Positions 17,473 through 26,604 of a DNA stretch of 47,409 bases are shown piece by piece; position 1 is the first letter of the stretch; each line of letters starts with the position of its first letter. Source of the DNA: Streptomyces yangpuensis (lineage in GTDB: Bacteria > Actinomycetota > Actinomycetes > Streptomycetales > Streptomycetaceae); assembly GCF_001005295.1 (NCBI RefSeq), contig NZ_LBMK01000003.1, positions 89,169-136,577 of the forward strand, read 5' to 3'. The notes beneath the pieces are model-generated. The model was not told the origin of the DNA, made no database searches, and was given only the letters and a program-made list of their open reading frames with translations. A program made the translations under genes and the position numbers.

Positions 17473-17769
17473 GTGATCTTCAAGCGCATCGGAAGCGGGC
17501 GGCCGTACCCCGACCACGGCAGGGAAACCACCCGGCAGTGGGCGGACGTCGCGCCGCGCCCGGTCCGGCTCGACCAGCTCGTGACGACCAAGGGCCAGCT
17601 GGACCTCGAAACGCTGCTCGCCGAGGACTCGACGTTCTACGGCGACCTGTTCGCCCACGTCGTGAAGTGGCAGGGCGACCTCTACCTGGAGGACGGGCTG
17701 CACCGCGCCGTGCGCGCGGCCCTGCAGCAGCGTCAGGTGCTGCACGCCCGCGTCCTCGAGATGGACTGA
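17473..17769 (+). CDS. Small conserved actinobacterial protein, ParB-N-like (sometimes labelled VapB family)
   Basis: A 98-residue protein. The C-terminal part VVKWQGDLYLEDGLHRAVRAALQQRQVLHARV has the dG-HR-AA pattern of a ParB/Srx-like fold. I recall close homologues labelled as VapB-type antitoxins, but there is no PIN gene next to it and no ribbon-helix-helix start, so a toxin-antitoxin role is not supported by this locus. A TAGGCT -10 hexamer (17461-17466) ends 6 nt before GTG 17473, consistent with a leaderless mRNA. It is divergent from the HerA-like gene. Confidence 0.8.
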   Translation: MIFKRIGSGRPYPDHGRETTRQWADVAPRPVRLDQLVTTKGQLDLETLLAEDSTFYGDLFAHVVKWQGDLYLEDGLHRAVRAALQQRQVLHARVLEMD

Positions 17770-17861
17770 CGCTTCGCGTAGATTGCGCCTTTCGGGTCAC
17801 CATTGACCTATCAGCAGATCATTTAGTAGGCATCGCCACCGGCTCGCACTACGCTGCGCCC

Positions 17862-18539
17862 ATGAGCATGCTCACTCCCCCCGGCATGGGCGGAAAGTAC
17901 CGCGTCACGGGGACCGCCTACCCCCGCATGAGCCGTAAGCGGAGCCGACGACGGATCGTCCTCGGCGTGCTCGGCTCGGTCCTCGCGCTTGCCCTGGTCG
18001 GCTACGGGGCACTGCAGCTCATCGACGTGTTCCAGGGCGATGGCCCCAAACGGAACACGGCTGCCGGTGCCAAGGACTGCCCGACGAAATCTCCCGAGGC
18101 CGCCGCCAAGCAAGGCGCCCCCGCGGCCGCCTCCGCGGCGTCCGCACCCGCCCGACCGGCGGTCGTGCTCCCCCAGCCCGGCACGATCACGGTCAACGTC
18201 TACAACGCGACCCCGCGCGCGGGCCTGGCCAAGGCCGTCGGCGACGAACTCGCCAAACGCGGCTTCGTCATCGGCAGCGTCGGCAACGCCCCGGCCGACT
18301 TCGACAAGAAGGTGCCCGGGACCGGAATACTGCTGGGCTCCCCCGCGACCGACAAGGCCGTCTACGCGGTGCTCGGCACCCAGCTCCCCGGCACCACCCA
18401 GCAGACCGACGCCCGTGAGACCGCGGACGTCGACCTGATCCTGGGCGACGCCTTCAAGGAGCTCAGCACGAAGGAGGACGCGGACAAGGCCCTGGCCCTC
18501 CTGGCCAACCCCGTGCCCGCGCCCGCCAAGAACTGCTGA
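17862..18539 (+). CDS. Membrane-anchored LytR C-terminal domain protein
   Basis: A 225-residue protein with a basic cytoplasmic start (MSRKRSRRR about 24-32), one transmembrane helix (IVLGVLGSVLALALVGYGAL about 33-52), an Ala/Pro linker and an extracytoplasmic LytR_C domain (TITVNVYNATPRAGLAKAV, then GFVIGSVGNAP). The catalytic LCP domain of true LytR enzymes is absent, so it is probably a cell-envelope accessory protein. ATG at 17862 is the best start. A TTGACC -35-like element (17803-17808) and TAGTAG (17824-17829) may form its promoter. Confidence 0.88.
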   Translation: MSMLTPPGMGGKYRVTGTAYPRMSRKRSRRRIVLGVLGSVLALALVGYGALQLIDVFQGDGPKRNTAAGAKDCPTKSPEAAAKQGAPAAASAASAPARPAVVLPQPGTITVNVYNATPRAGLAKAVGDELAKRGFVIGSVGNAPADFDKKVPGTGILLGSPATDKAVYAVLGTQLPGTTQQTDARETADVDLILGDAFKELSTKEDADKALALLANPVPAPAKNC

Positions 18540-18593
18540 GCCCGCCGTACGGCGGCTGCGGCGGCCCGCCGGGGCCGCCGCAGCGCCCGGGGG

Positions 18594-19229
18594 CTACTCC
18601 GCCGAGCCGTACATCCGGTCGCCCGCGTCGCCCAGACCCGGCACGATGTAGCCGTGCTCGTTGAGCCGCTCGTCCACCGCGGCCGTCACGACCGTCACCG
18701 GCGTGCCCGCCAGGTCGCGCTCCATGACCTCGACCCCCTCGGGCGCCGCCAGCAGCACCACGGCCGTGACGTCGTCGGCGCCGCGCTTGATCAGCTCCTG
18801 GATCGCCGCGACGAGCGTGCCGCCGGTGGCGAGCATCGGGTCCACGACGTAGACCTGGCGTCCGGAGAGGTCCTCCGGCATGCGGGTCGCGTACGTGGAG
18901 GCCTCCAGGGTCTCCTCGTTGCGGACCATGCCCATGAAGCCCACCTCGGCGGTCGGCAGCAGCCGCACCATGCCGTCGAGCATGCCGAGGCCGGCCCGCA
19001 GGATCGGGACGATCAGCGGCCGGGGGGCCGAGAGCTTCACGCCGGTGGTCGGGGCCACCGGGGTCTCGATGTCGGCCTGCTCGGTGCGCACGTCGCGGGT
19101 GGCCTCGTAGGCGAGCAGGGTCACCAGCTCGTCCGCGAGACGCCGGAACGTCGCGGAGTCGGTGCGCTTGTCGCGCAGGGTGGTGAGTTTGTGCGCCACC
19201 AAGGGGTGATCGACGACCTGCAAACGCAC
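18594..19229 (-). CDS. upp: Uracil phosphoribosyltransferase
   Basis: Pyrimidine salvage: uracil plus PRPP gives UMP. The 211-residue length is typical. Diagnostic motifs are [14 protein letters not shown] (about 75-88), the PRPP loop [16 protein letters not shown] (about 127-142) and the uracil-binding [16 protein letters not shown] at the C-terminus. GTG at 19229 is preceded by GGAGG with 5-nt spacing; the longer open frame upstream is antisense to the stress protein gene and rejected. Confidence 0.97.
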   Translation of the reverse strand: MRLQVVDHPLVAHKLTTLRDKRTDSATFRRLADELVTLLAYEATRDVRTEQADIETPVAPTTGVKLSAPRPLIVPILRAGLGMLDGMVRLLPTAEVGFMGMVRNEETLEASTYATRMPEDLSGRQVYVVDPMLATGGTLVAAIQELIKRGADDVTAVVLLAAPEGVEVMERDLAGTPVTVVTAAVDERLNEHGYIVPGLGDAGDRMYGSAE

Positions 19230-19389
19230 AACATCCTCCAAAACTCCTGCGACCAGCAAAAACGGCCGCCCGACGCGACCTGCACCCAAAAGGCTACGCG
19301 CTGACGCGCCCCCTTCGCGTCCCCAGCGCCGGCCACGCCCGCGGCGGCCTGCGGATGCGGCCCGCGCGGACGCCCAGCACGCTGGACTG

Positions 19390-20346
19390 ATGAGCAGCAA
19401 CGCACCGGTGATCGCAGCCGTCGACGGGTCGGAGCACAGCCTGGTGGCCCTCCAGTGGGCGCGGGGTGCCGCGCTGCGGCACGGTGCGGAACTCCTCATC
19501 GCCCATGTACTGCCCGACCACGCCCAGTTGTACGCGGGCCGCCGGGCGTCACTGCACGACGCCCGGCAGCCCGGCGAGTTCGCCGACCCCGTGGGCGACT
19601 GGGTCCGCGGCGTGCTGGGCGACGGCCCCGCGCTGCCCGAAGAGGTCCGGTACGAGTCGCTGGAGGGCTCCGTCCCCGAGGCACTGCGCGTGATCGGATC
19701 CGGCGCCCTGATGCTGGTGATGGGCTCGCGGGGGCGCGGCGGCTTCGCCAGCCTGCTGCTCGGATCGAGCAGCAGGGCGGTGGCGTCGACCGCCCCGTGC
19801 CCGGTGGTGGTCGTCCCGCACGCCGAGCGCAACGCCGCCGCGACCATCGCCACGACCGCCTCCGAGCCGTCCGCCGGACGCGTGGTGCTCGGTCTGCACG
19901 CCGCCGAGACCCCCGACGACGTGCTGTCCTTCGCCTTCGCGGAAGCGGCCGTGCGGGGGACCACCGTCCAGGTGGTCTCCGCGTACGCCGTCCCGCCCGC
20001 GCCGGCCCTCGTGATCGACCGGCCCTTCGAGGTGATCCCGCCCGAGGGGCTCGCCGACGAGGGCGACGGCGTACCGGCCGAGCGGGAGATGCTCCGGTCC
20101 CAGACCGAGCGGCTGGCGCCGCTGCGCACCCGCTACCCGGACGTCCCCGTGGAGCAGGCCGCGGTCCCCGGCGACGCGGCGGGACGGCTCGTCGACGCCT
20201 CCCGGTCGGCGGCCCTGGTGGTGGTCGGCCGCCACCACCCGCGGCGCACCGCCATGTCCCTGCAGATCGGCTCCGTGGCCCATGCCGTACTGCACCACGC
20301 GCACGGCCCGGTGGCGATCGTCCCGACCCTCAAGGACGACGTCTGA
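19390..20346 (+). CDS. Universal stress protein with two tandem USP domains
   Basis: A 318-residue protein. Domain 1 begins [18 protein letters not shown] and ends with the nucleotide-binding [20 protein letters not shown] and PCPVVVV. Domain 2 begins [14 protein letters not shown] and ends [20 protein letters not shown] and GPVAIVP. Domain 2 has a less canonical ATP loop, so ATP binding may be confined to domain 1. It is divergent from upp. A role in dormancy or stress is inferred from the family only. Confidence 0.93.
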   Translation: MSSNAPVIAAVDGSEHSLVALQWARGAALRHGAELLIAHVLPDHAQLYAGRRASLHDARQPGEFADPVGDWVRGVLGDGPALPEEVRYESLEGSVPEALRVIGSGALMLVMGSRGRGGFASLLLGSSSRAVASTAPCPVVVVPHAERNAAATIATTASEPSAGRVVLGLHAAETPDDVLSFAFAEAAVRGTTVQVVSAYAVPPAPALVIDRPFEVIPPEGLADEGDGVPAEREMLRSQTERLAPLRTRYPDVPVEQAAVPGDAAGRLVDASRSAALVVVGRHHPRRTAMSLQIGSVAHAVLHHAHGPVAIVPTLKDDV

Positions 20347-20430
20347 CCTGCACAGGGGTGGCATCAAACGCCCTGTCCGGGGGAAGGTGGATGCAGGGGG
20401 AAACGACCGACCAGCCCAGGGTGGTGGCCG

Positions 20431-20610
20431 ATGCCCGACACGCAGCCGAGCGACGACACTCCGGAGACGGCGGCGCAGCGCCGAGCACGCCGCGCACAGT
20501 TCCTGCGTGACCTGATGGAGGCCCGCGCGCTGCGCGATCGCGTACAGCCCCGCCGCGCGCGTGCGGCCCGTATGCGCCAGCAGATGCGCATGCGCACGTT
20601 CCGCTGGTGA
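20431..20610 (+). CDS. Very basic 59-residue conserved protein
   Basis: ATG at 20431 follows GGTGGTGG. The product has a short acidic start (MPDTQPSDDTPETAAQ), then a strongly basic helix-prone part (RRARRAQFLRDL, RARAARMRQQMRMRTFRW). Arg content is near 30% and there is no membrane segment. I recall similar short proteins at this position beside tadA in other Streptomyces. RNA or ribosome binding would fit the composition but is speculation. Confidence 0.75.
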   Translation: MPDTQPSDDTPETAAQRRARRAQFLRDLMEARALRDRVQPRRARAARMRQQMRMRTFRW

Positions 20611-20881
20611 TACGGGGCCGCGCGGCGCGACACGAGCGGCCCGTCGGGCAACCGGCGCGGCCCCCGGCACCCCGGAACGCCCCGGCGCCGCAACCCCGCA
20701 CCGGCCCCGGCGGGGGACGGCGCGGCACGACGCAAGCGCGGAAGACCTCTCGCAACGCCGCCGTTTCTGCCACGATGCCGATTGGGCGGGGCAGGGCGGC
20801 GAGCAGCACGGCCGCTTTCGTCCCGTCCTCCGGCCGGGGGGATCTCCAACCGGCACGCCTAAGACCAGTGGGAGAGTCACG

Positions 20882-21430
20882 GTGTATTTCGCCGCACTGC
20901 TCGCGCGCACCGAAGACGGGTGGGAAGCGAGCGACATGGAACTCGACGACGTCGAGTCCCTCAGTGATCTGATCGATCTCGCCCGTTCCGCCGCTGTCGA
21001 CGACGACACGGTGGTCGCCCTCATCGAGCAGGAGGACGCCTGGTTCGGCGTCGTCCGCGTGGACGGCGAGGAGGACCCGCGGTACTTCGTGTCGAACGCC
21101 GCCGCGGCCGCCCGCAGCTCCTACGGCTCGATGCTGACCAAAGAGCTGCTGGGCAGCGACGAGGAGGACGACGAACTCGACGAGCTGGACCTGGACGGCA
21201 CCGAGGACGGCGAGGAGGAATCCATCGCCGCGTTCACGGACGAGGACGCCGACGAGGACGGGGAGCGCGGGGCCGGCTCGGAGCCGGTACCGGCCGGCCC
21301 GCTCGGCGACCCCCGGCTGCTGGACGACCTCGGCGTGACCAACAAGCAACTGATGACCCTGGACGGGGACGCCCTCACGGAGATCGCCGAGTCCCTCGGC
21401 GCCACCGAGGTCCTGGAGGCCGTCCGCTAG
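20882..21430 (+). CDS. tRNA adenosine deaminase-associated protein
   Basis: A 182-residue acidic protein whose gene ends 1 nt into the tadA start (TAGTG). N-terminus MYFAALLARTEDGWEASDME and C-terminus DDLGVTNKQLMTLDGDALTE are the conserved ends; between them is a very acidic Glu/Asp linker (about 90-130). GGGAGAG precedes GTG 20882 by 6 nt. The name reflects fixed gene association with tadA in actinobacteria; biochemical function is unknown. The 20611-20881 gap shows no further gene. Confidence 0.9.
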   Translation: MYFAALLARTEDGWEASDMELDDVESLSDLIDLARSAAVDDDTVVALIEQEDAWFGVVRVDGEEDPRYFVSNAAAAARSSYGSMLTKELLGSDEEDDELDELDLDGTEDGEEESIAAFTDEDADEDGERGAGSEPVPAGPLGDPRLLDDLGVTNKQLMTLDGDALTEIAESLGATEVLEAVR

Positions 21431-21918
21431 TGCTCACCGCGAACACCACCGATCCCGTGGATCCCGTGCGGGACCCGTGGCGGGACTCCATGCGCCTGGC
21501 GCTCCAGGAGGCCGCCCGGGCGGTGCCGGCCGGCGATGTGCCGGTCGGCGCCGTCGTGCTGGGCCCGGACGGCGAGATCCTCGCCACCGGTTACAACGAA
21601 CGCGAGGCGAGCGGCGACCCCACGGCGCACGCCGAGGTCCTGGCGCTGCGCAGGGCCGCCGCCGAACTCGGGGAATGGCGGCTTCCGGGATGCACCCTCG
21701 TGGTCACCCTGGAGCCGTGCGTCATGTGCGCGGGCGCGCTCGTGCAGGCACGGATCGCCCGGGTCGTCTACGGCGCGGACGACGACAAGGCCGGCGCGGC
21801 CGGGTCGCTGTGGGACCTCGTACGGGACCGCAGGCTCAACCACCGGCCGGAAGTGGTGCGCGGTGTGCTCGGCGAGGAGTGCGCACGGCAGCTGACGGAC
21901 TTCTTCCGCGACCTGTGA
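21430..21918 (+). CDS. tadA: tRNA(adenine34) deaminase
   Basis: Converts A34 to inosine in the wobble position of tRNA-Arg(ACG), the tRNA whose 3' fragment appears at 40.0 kb. A 162-residue cytidine-deaminase-fold enzyme with the zinc/proton-shuttle motif HAEVLALR (about 70-77) and PCVMCAGA (about 100-107). GTG at 21430 overlaps the upstream stop by one base, so the two genes are coupled. Followed directly by tRNA-Ser(CGA). Confidence 0.96.
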   Translation: MLTANTTDPVDPVRDPWRDSMRLALQEAARAVPAGDVPVGAVVLGPDGEILATGYNEREASGDPTAHAEVLALRRAAAELGEWRLPGCTLVVTLEPCVMCAGALVQARIARVVYGADDDKAGAAGSLWDLVRDRRLNHRPEVVRGVLGEECARQLTDFFRDL

Positions 21919-21975
21919 GCCGGCGTCGGCGCACCGATTTCAGCGGATGGGGTTCTTTAGGCTAGGATCCATCTC

Positions 21976-22060
21976 GGTAGTGTGTCCGAGTGGCCGAAGG
22001 AGCTCGCCTCGAAAGCGAGTATGGGGCAACCCATCGGGGGTTCAAATCCCTCCACTACCG
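21976..22060 (+). tRNA. tRNA-Ser (anticodon CGA)
   Basis: An 85-nt cloverleaf: acceptor GGTAGTG/CACTACC, anticodon stem CTCGC/GCGAG with loop CTCGAAA (anticodon CGA), long variable arm, T-arm GGTTCAAATCC, discriminator G, no encoded CCA. Unlike the GGA isoacceptor, no duplicated 3' end is seen nearby. Confidence 0.97.
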
Positions 22061-22066
22061 CTTCGA

Positions 22067-22102
22067 TCGAGAGCCCCGCCCCGCAAGGGTCGGGGCTCTC
22101 GA
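22067..22102 (+). terminator. tRNA-Ser(CGA) terminator
   Basis: TCGAGAGCCCCG pairs perfectly with CGGGGCTCTCGA (12 bp); the loop contains a small CCC-GCAA-GGG hairpin. It starts 6 nt past the tRNA. Confidence 0.9.
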
Positions 22103-22203
22103 CGTTTCCGACTGACATCCGGGTGCGCTCCGGGCAGGTTTTCGGGTGGGCTTCCGACCGGCTTTCGGGTGGGCTCCCGATCGGCCCTCCGGAGGACAGC
22201 GGC

Positions 22204-22533
22204 GTGACCGCCCGCCCCCTCGGCCGTTGTCACGGCATGACCAAGACCCAGCGCATCCTCGCCGCCTTCGCCCTCGCGGGGGCCGCCGCGGGCCTCGCCG
22301 CACCCGCCGCCTCCGCGGACACGGCCCCGATCTCCCCGCTGACCCTCCCGGATGTGCCGATCCCGTCGCCCGGGACGCCCGCGGGGGTCCAGCCCGCCTC
22401 CGTCCAGGAGGTCGTCGGGAAGGTCGGCGACGGCGCCAACGGGCTCAACGCGCTGACGGACCTGCCCAACCAGCTGGCGCCCGTGATCGCCCCCGTACAG
22501 CCCCTCACCGACCTGGCCGGCGCCATCCAGTAG
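22204..22533 (+). CDS. Small secreted protein
   Basis: GTG at 22204 has a perfect GGAGGA 7 nt upstream and gives 109 residues; ATG at 22237 gives a 98-residue form with a tighter signal peptide but no ribosome binding site. The signal peptide core is ILAAFALAGAAAGLAAPAASA, cut before DTAPISP. The mature part is about 70 residues, rich in Pro/Val/Leu, with no cysteines. Proteins of this kind are common in Streptomyces and unassigned. Confidence 0.75.
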   Translation: MTARPLGRCHGMTKTQRILAAFALAGAAAGLAAPAASADTAPISPLTLPDVPIPSPGTPAGVQPASVQEVVGKVGDGANGLNALTDLPNQLAPVIAPVQPLTDLAGAIQ

Positions 22534-22583
22534 CCGCCGCTCCGCGGGCGCACAGGAAGGGCGCACCCACGGGTGCGCACGAA

Positions 22584-22611
22584 GAAGGCCCCGACCGGGG
22601 CCGGGGCCTTC
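22584..22611 (+). terminator. Terminator downstream of the small secreted protein
   Basis: GAAGGCCCCG pairs with CGGGGCCTTC (10 bp) over an 8-nt loop. A second hairpin (GCGCACCC/GGGTGCGC, 22561-22578) lies just before it. The remaining 22612-22920 stretch holds no gene; a TAGACT -10-like hexamer at 22875-22880 could serve the next gene. Confidence 0.75.
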
Positions 22612-22920
22612 GACGCGCTTGCGGGGGAAGTGGCATCGGGGGGACAAGCCACTTCCCCCGACGAGGACGGACCTGCCGGCCCGGCCGCAGTCAGGGGGAA
22701 GCTCGCGGCCGGACCCCGCAGTGAGGCCCTGTCCCCCACCCACCGGTTTCCTGCCAGAACCGGTGGGCTCACGTCCATCCTGCGTCCGCCCCGGCCGGCG
22801 ACCGACCGGCAAAAGACCCGGAGCACCGGGTCATTGGTCCTTAAAGGACAGGTGAGTGGCCAAACCCGACCGGTTAGACTCACCCGACTTGCAAGGACCG
22901 GTTGGGGAGGCCGCCCGCAC

Positions 22921-23082
22921 GTGGACACCAAGAAGCTCATCACCGGTGCCCTCACCGTATTCGCCCTCTTCGTGATCATCACCCAGCCGAAGCGAGCCGC
23001 CGAGATCGTGGAAATAGGCTTCCAGGGGATATCGGATGCCGCCTCCGGCATCGGCGAGTTCATAACCGAACTGGTGCGCTGA
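22921..23082 (+). CDS. 53-residue small membrane-associated protein
   Basis: GTG at 22921 follows GGGGAGG. The sequence MDTKKLITGALTVFALFVII is one hydrophobic helix, followed by an amphipathic tail (PKRAAEIVEIGFQGISDAAS, then GEFITELVR). A single-pass or peripheral membrane protein. It stands just upstream of the sigma factor pair, separated by a strong terminator, so it is its own transcript. I recall the same small gene beside sigF in related genomes; function unknown. Confidence 0.75.
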   Translation: MDTKKLITGALTVFALFVIITQPKRAAEIVEIGFQGISDAASGIGEFITELVR

Positions 23083-23113
23083 CCCGTACGCCGAAGCGGT
23101 TCCCGGACTTCCG

Positions 23114-23142
23114 GCCCCCCACTCGACGGGTGGGGGGCTTTT
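23114..23142 (+). terminator. Intrinsic terminator with T run
   Basis: GCCCCCCAC/GTGGGGGGC (9 bp) followed by TTTT, one of the few classical intrinsic terminators in the window. It isolates the 53-residue gene from the sigma factor gene. Confidence 0.9.
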
Positions 23143-23279
23143 GCGTACCCACCGCCGGGCATAATGCCCGGATATGCCCAACTTGCCGTCAACACGGCGA
23201 TATACGGTGCTTGCGCACAGTGCACATCTCTTGTGATGCTATGACCGCTTTTGACGGATGAGTTGACTGAAGGGGTGGC

Positions 23280-24311
23280 GTGACCGTGCCGGCCAGTACT
23301 GCGCCTCAAGTGCCACCCCAGCAGGACCCCCAGGTACCGCCCCAGCAGGAGCCCCGCACCGGAAGCCGCCAGGGGCAGCCGCCCGGGGAGCCTCCGGCGG
23401 CCCCTCCGGCCGGCTCTCCGGCGGTCCCTCCGGCCGGCCCTCCGGCGGTCCCTCCGGCCGGCTCTCCGACAGCTTCACCGGCAACCCCTTCGACAGCCTC
23501 CCCGACGGCCTCTCCGACAGCCTCTCCGGCAGCCCCCCGGCCCGCGGGCCGCGGCGCGGACACCCGGGCCCTCACCCAGGTCCTGTTCGGCCAGCTGAAG
23601 GGCCTCCAGCCGGGCAGCAGCGAGCACGCCCGGGTGCGCGGGGCCCTGATCGAGGCGAACCTCCCACTGGTGCGCTACGCGGCCGCCCGCTTCCGCAGCC
23701 GCAACGAGCCGATGGAGGACGTGGTCCAGGTCGGCACCATCGGCCTGATCAACGCCATCGACCGGTTCGACCCGGACCGCGGCGTGCAGTTCCCGACCTT
23801 CGCGATGCCGACGGTCGTGGGCGAGATCAAGCGGTACTTCCGCGACAACGTCCGCACCGTCCACGTACCGCGCCGGCTCCACGAGTTGTGGGTGCAGGTC
23901 AACGCCGCCACCGAGGACCTCACCACCCTGCACGGCCGTACCCCGACCACCGCCGAGATCGCCGAGCGGCTGCGCATCACCGAGGACGAGGTGCTGTCCT
24001 GCATCGAGGCCGGGCGCAGCTATCACGCGACCTCACTGGAGGCCGCGCAGGAGGGCGACGGCATGCCCGGGCTGCTGGACCGGCTCGGCTACGAGGATCC
24101 CGAACTGGCCGGGGTCGAGCACCGCGACCTCGTGCGGCATCTCCTCGTACAGCTGCCCGAGCGTGAACAAAGGATCCTGCTGCTCCGGTACTACAACAAT
24201 CTGACGCAGTCACAGATCAGTGCCGAGCTCGGTGTCTCGCAGATGCACGTCTCGCGACTGCTGGCGCGCAGCTTCGCCCGACTGAGATCCGCAAACAGGA
24301 TCGAGGCGTAA
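23280..24311 (+). CDS. sigF: SigB/F/G-family RNA polymerase sigma factor, long Pro-rich N-terminus
   Basis: A 343-residue sigma factor. The first about 90 residues are a Pro/Ala/Ser low-complexity extension ([29 protein letters not shown]); the rest is regions 2-4: [20 protein letters not shown] (region 2), [20 protein letters not shown] (2.4), region 3, and [20 protein letters not shown] (4.2 HTH). Gene order (tadA upstream, second sigma downstream) matches the S. coelicolor sigF-sigN locus as I remember it, so sigF, the spore-maturation sigma, is my assignment. Activity in this family is normally controlled by anti-sigma factors; none is encoded here. GTG at 23280 is the outermost start; GTG at 23286 is possible. 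Confidence 0.88.
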   Translation: MTVPASTAPQVPPQQDPQVPPQQEPRTGSRQGQPPGEPPAAPPAGSPAVPPAGPPAVPPAGSPTASPATPSTASPTASPTASPAAPRPAGRGADTRALTQVLFGQLKGLQPGSSEHARVRGALIEANLPLVRYAAARFRSRNEPMEDVVQVGTIGLINAIDRFDPDRGVQFPTFAMPTVVGEIKRYFRDNVRTVHVPRRLHELWVQVNAATEDLTTLHGRTPTTAEIAERLRITEDEVLSCIEAGRSYHATSLEAAQEGDGMPGLLDRLGYEDPELAGVEHRDLVRHLLVQLPEREQRILLLRYYNNLTQSQISAELGVSQMHVSRLLARSFARLRSANRIEA

Positions 24312-24541
24312 CCGTAACGGGCGTAGATCATTCGCCTTTTTCCCGACAGAACGGGCTGATCACGCTCTGCCCCCTTCTGTCGTCGGAACTATATGTCGAC
24401 ATGGCGCTACAGCGCGTTGCCGACATGTGACATTCTGCGTGAACCGCGTTTGCCGCGGCCCCGCCTCCGGTATTCAGGTGGAAGCTGCGTTCCTCTGACG
24501 GGCGCGCCGTACGCGACCGTCCGCGACCTCAAGGGGGTGGC

Positions 24542-25384
24542 ATGTCCGTAGACCAGGGCAGCTCCAAGGTGCTCACGCTCGTAAAGCCCGTGACGCCGCC
24601 GGCTGTTTCCGAACGCTCGGAAGCCATCGACACCCGAACCCTCTCCCGCTCGCTCTTCCAGCGGCTCTCCACCCTGGACGCGGACAGCCCCGAACGGGCT
24701 TACGTACGCGACACCCTGATCGAGCTGAACCTGCCTCTCGTGCGGTACGCCGCCGCCCGCTTCCGCAGCCGCAACGAGCCGATGGAGGACATCGTCCAGG
24801 TCGGCACCATCGGGCTGATCAAGGCGATCGACCGGTTCGACTGCGAACGCGGCGTGGAGTTCCCGACGTTCGCGATGCCGACCGTCGTGGGCGAGATCAA
24901 ACGATTCTTTAGGGACACCTCCTGGTCCGTGCGCGTTCCGCGCCGGCTCCAGGAGCTGCGCCTGGCGCTGACCAAGGCCAGCGACGAGCTCGCCCAGAAG
25001 CTGGACCGCTCGCCGACCGTCCCCGAACTCGCCGCCGTGCTCGGCGTTTCGGAGGAGGACGTCGTCGACGGCCTCGCCGTCGGGAACGCCTACACGGCCT
25101 CCTCGCTCGACTCGCCCTCCCCGGAGGACGAGGGCGGCGAGGGCTCGCTCGCGGACCGTCTCGGCTACGAGGACACCGCGCTCGAAGGCGTCGAGTACCG
25201 CGAGTCCCTGAAGCCGCTGCTCGCCAAACTCCCGCCCCGGGAGCGGCAGATCATCATGCTGCGGTTCTTCGCGAACATGACGCAGTCGCAGATCGGCGAG
25301 GAGGTCGGCATCTCCCAGATGCACGTCTCCCGGCTGCTGACGCGCACGCTCGCGCAGCTGCGCGTGGGCCTCATCGGGGACTGA
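24542..25384 (+). CDS. sigN: SigB/F/G-family RNA polymerase sigma factor
   Basis: A 280-residue paralogue of the preceding gene. Region 2 is nearly identical over [20 protein letters not shown] and [16 protein letters not shown]; region 4.2 is [20 protein letters not shown]. The N-terminus is short (MSVDQGSSKVLTLVKPV). ATG at 24542 has AAGGGGGTGG upstream. The 230-bp intergenic stretch is AT-richer than its neighbours and could hold its own promoter. By position I match it to S. coelicolor sigN, a developmental sigma; the symbol is tentative. Confidence 0.85.
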   Translation: MSVDQGSSKVLTLVKPVTPPAVSERSEAIDTRTLSRSLFQRLSTLDADSPERAYVRDTLIELNLPLVRYAAARFRSRNEPMEDIVQVGTIGLIKAIDRFDCERGVEFPTFAMPTVVGEIKRFFRDTSWSVRVPRRLQELRLALTKASDELAQKLDRSPTVPELAAVLGVSEEDVVDGLAVGNAYTASSLDSPSPEDEGGEGSLADRLGYEDTALEGVEYRESLKPLLAKLPPRERQIIMLRFFANMTQSQIGEEVGISQMHVSRLLTRTLAQLRVGLIGD

Positions 25385-25470
25385 CGCGAGGGGTGGGCGG
25401 TCCGGCATCCCGGCCGCCCGACCGCTGCCGGGCGCTTCCCAATTGACGAGCCGTCAGGAACACTGGCTCG

Positions 25471-26268
25471 ATGCGAACGGGATCGCGCGCGGCCACCGCC
25501 CTGCTCGCCCTGTGCTGCACGGCTGCCGCCGGCCTCACCGGCTGCGGCGGCCCGGGGCGCGAGGGCTTCTCCGCCGTGGGCGCCGCCGCCCCGGGTCCCG
25601 AACGGGGCGCGGGGGAGAACGTCGCACCGCAGGGTGGGGTGGAGTTCCAGCAGCTCGGCGGCCCGCCGGCGGCGGGCGGATCCCCCGCAGCACCCGGTAC
25701 GTCGGCCACACCCCCGGGACCGGACGGCGCGGGCGGCTCCACCCCGGGCGGAGCCATGAGCGCCGCCCCCGGCGGCCCGGCAAGCACCCCCGGATCCACC
25801 GGCGGCCCAGGACGTACTCCCACACCGCCCGGAACTCCCGGCGCACCCGTCCCCGCGAACCCCACCGGCCCCACCGGCCCCACGGGGCCGACGAGCCCCG
25901 GCGGGCCGCCCCCGCCCAGCAGGCCGGGCACCACGCCCCCGGCGCCGTCGCCCCCGGCCACCCCGGCGCAGCTGACGTTGTCCGCGCCGGTCCGGTCCGC
26001 CGCGGCCAACCGCTGGTGCGAGCGGGTCGCCGTGACCTTCACCAACACCGGCACCACCGCGGCCCGTTCGGGCACGGTCAGCTTCGCGACGCACGTCATC
26101 GGCGCCCTCGGCATCGACTGGGCCACGATCACCACGACCCAGCCGCTCCCCGCGCCCATCGCGGGCGGAGCCTCGAAGACGCAGACCTACACGGTGTGTC
26201 TGGAGCCCTGGCGGGTGCCGCTGGGCATGCACGTGGACACCCGAAAGGTCACCGCGACCTGGAACTGA
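25471..26268 (+). CDS. Lipoprotein with long Pro/Gly/Thr linker
   Basis: A 265-residue protein: signal peptide ending in lipobox LTGC (Cys about 25), a linker of about 140 residues with collagen-like GPTGPTGP triplets, and a C-terminal beta-rich domain of about 100 residues (VTFTNTGTTAARSGTVSFAT, VCLEPWRVPLGMHVDT) with two cysteines. The linker would span the peptidoglycan. The domain resembles DUF11/CARDB-like beta sandwiches but I cannot assign it. Confidence 0.82.
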   Translation: MRTGSRAATALLALCCTAAAGLTGCGGPGREGFSAVGAAAPGPERGAGENVAPQGGVEFQQLGGPPAAGGSPAAPGTSATPPGPDGAGGSTPGGAMSAAPGGPASTPGSTGGPGRTPTPPGTPGAPVPANPTGPTGPTGPTSPGGPPPPSRPGTTPPAPSPPATPAQLTLSAPVRSAAANRWCERVAVTFTNTGTTAARSGTVSFATHVIGALGIDWATITTTQPLPAPIAGGASKTQTYTVCLEPWRVPLGMHVDTRKVTATWN

Positions 26269-26308
26269 CCGGCGCGGAGCCGGTCGGCTGCGGCATTCCG
26301 CGCCGCTT

Positions 26309-26548
26309 TCAGCCCAGGACCAGCCAGGCGGCCGCACCGATCACGAGCACCAGCGCGAGGACCAGCGCCACCTTCACGGCCGGCCCCGGCCCCTTGGCGG
26401 CGTCCTGCTCGGCGCGACGCTGCTGGCGCGCCCCCGGGCCCGCCTGCCGGGCCGGTGCGGCTTCCTCGACGAAGGCCCGGAACATCTGGGTGCTGCCCGC
26501 CGGGTCGTAGTTGCCCTCGGGAACCTGTGAGTTGTGGTTGTCAGCCAT
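26309..26548 (-). CDS. Small single-pass membrane protein
   Basis: A 79-residue protein: hydrophilic N-terminus with MFRAFVEEAAPARQ, a basic stretch (QQRRAEQDAAKG) and a C-terminal hydrophobic helix (VALVLALVLVIGAAAWLVLG). This is a tail-anchored layout. ATG at 26548 chosen; an in-frame start at 26617 overlaps the MarR promoter and is unlikely. Convergent with the lipoprotein, divergent from the MarR gene. Function unknown. Confidence 0.75.
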   Translation of the reverse strand: MADNHNSQVPEGNYDPAGSTQMFRAFVEEAAPARQAGPGARQQRRAEQDAAKGPGPAVKVALVLALVLVIGAAAWLVLG

Positions 26549-26604
26549 GGAGCAGGACCCTAGCCGGTTTTCCGATTCCTTTACCGCCCCGCCCCCGGAT
26601 TCAT

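Noticed and set aside
17473..17769. Toxin-antitoxin antitoxin assignment for the 98-residue protein
   Set aside because: No toxin gene is adjacent and the fold clue is ParB-like; kept only as a possible label.
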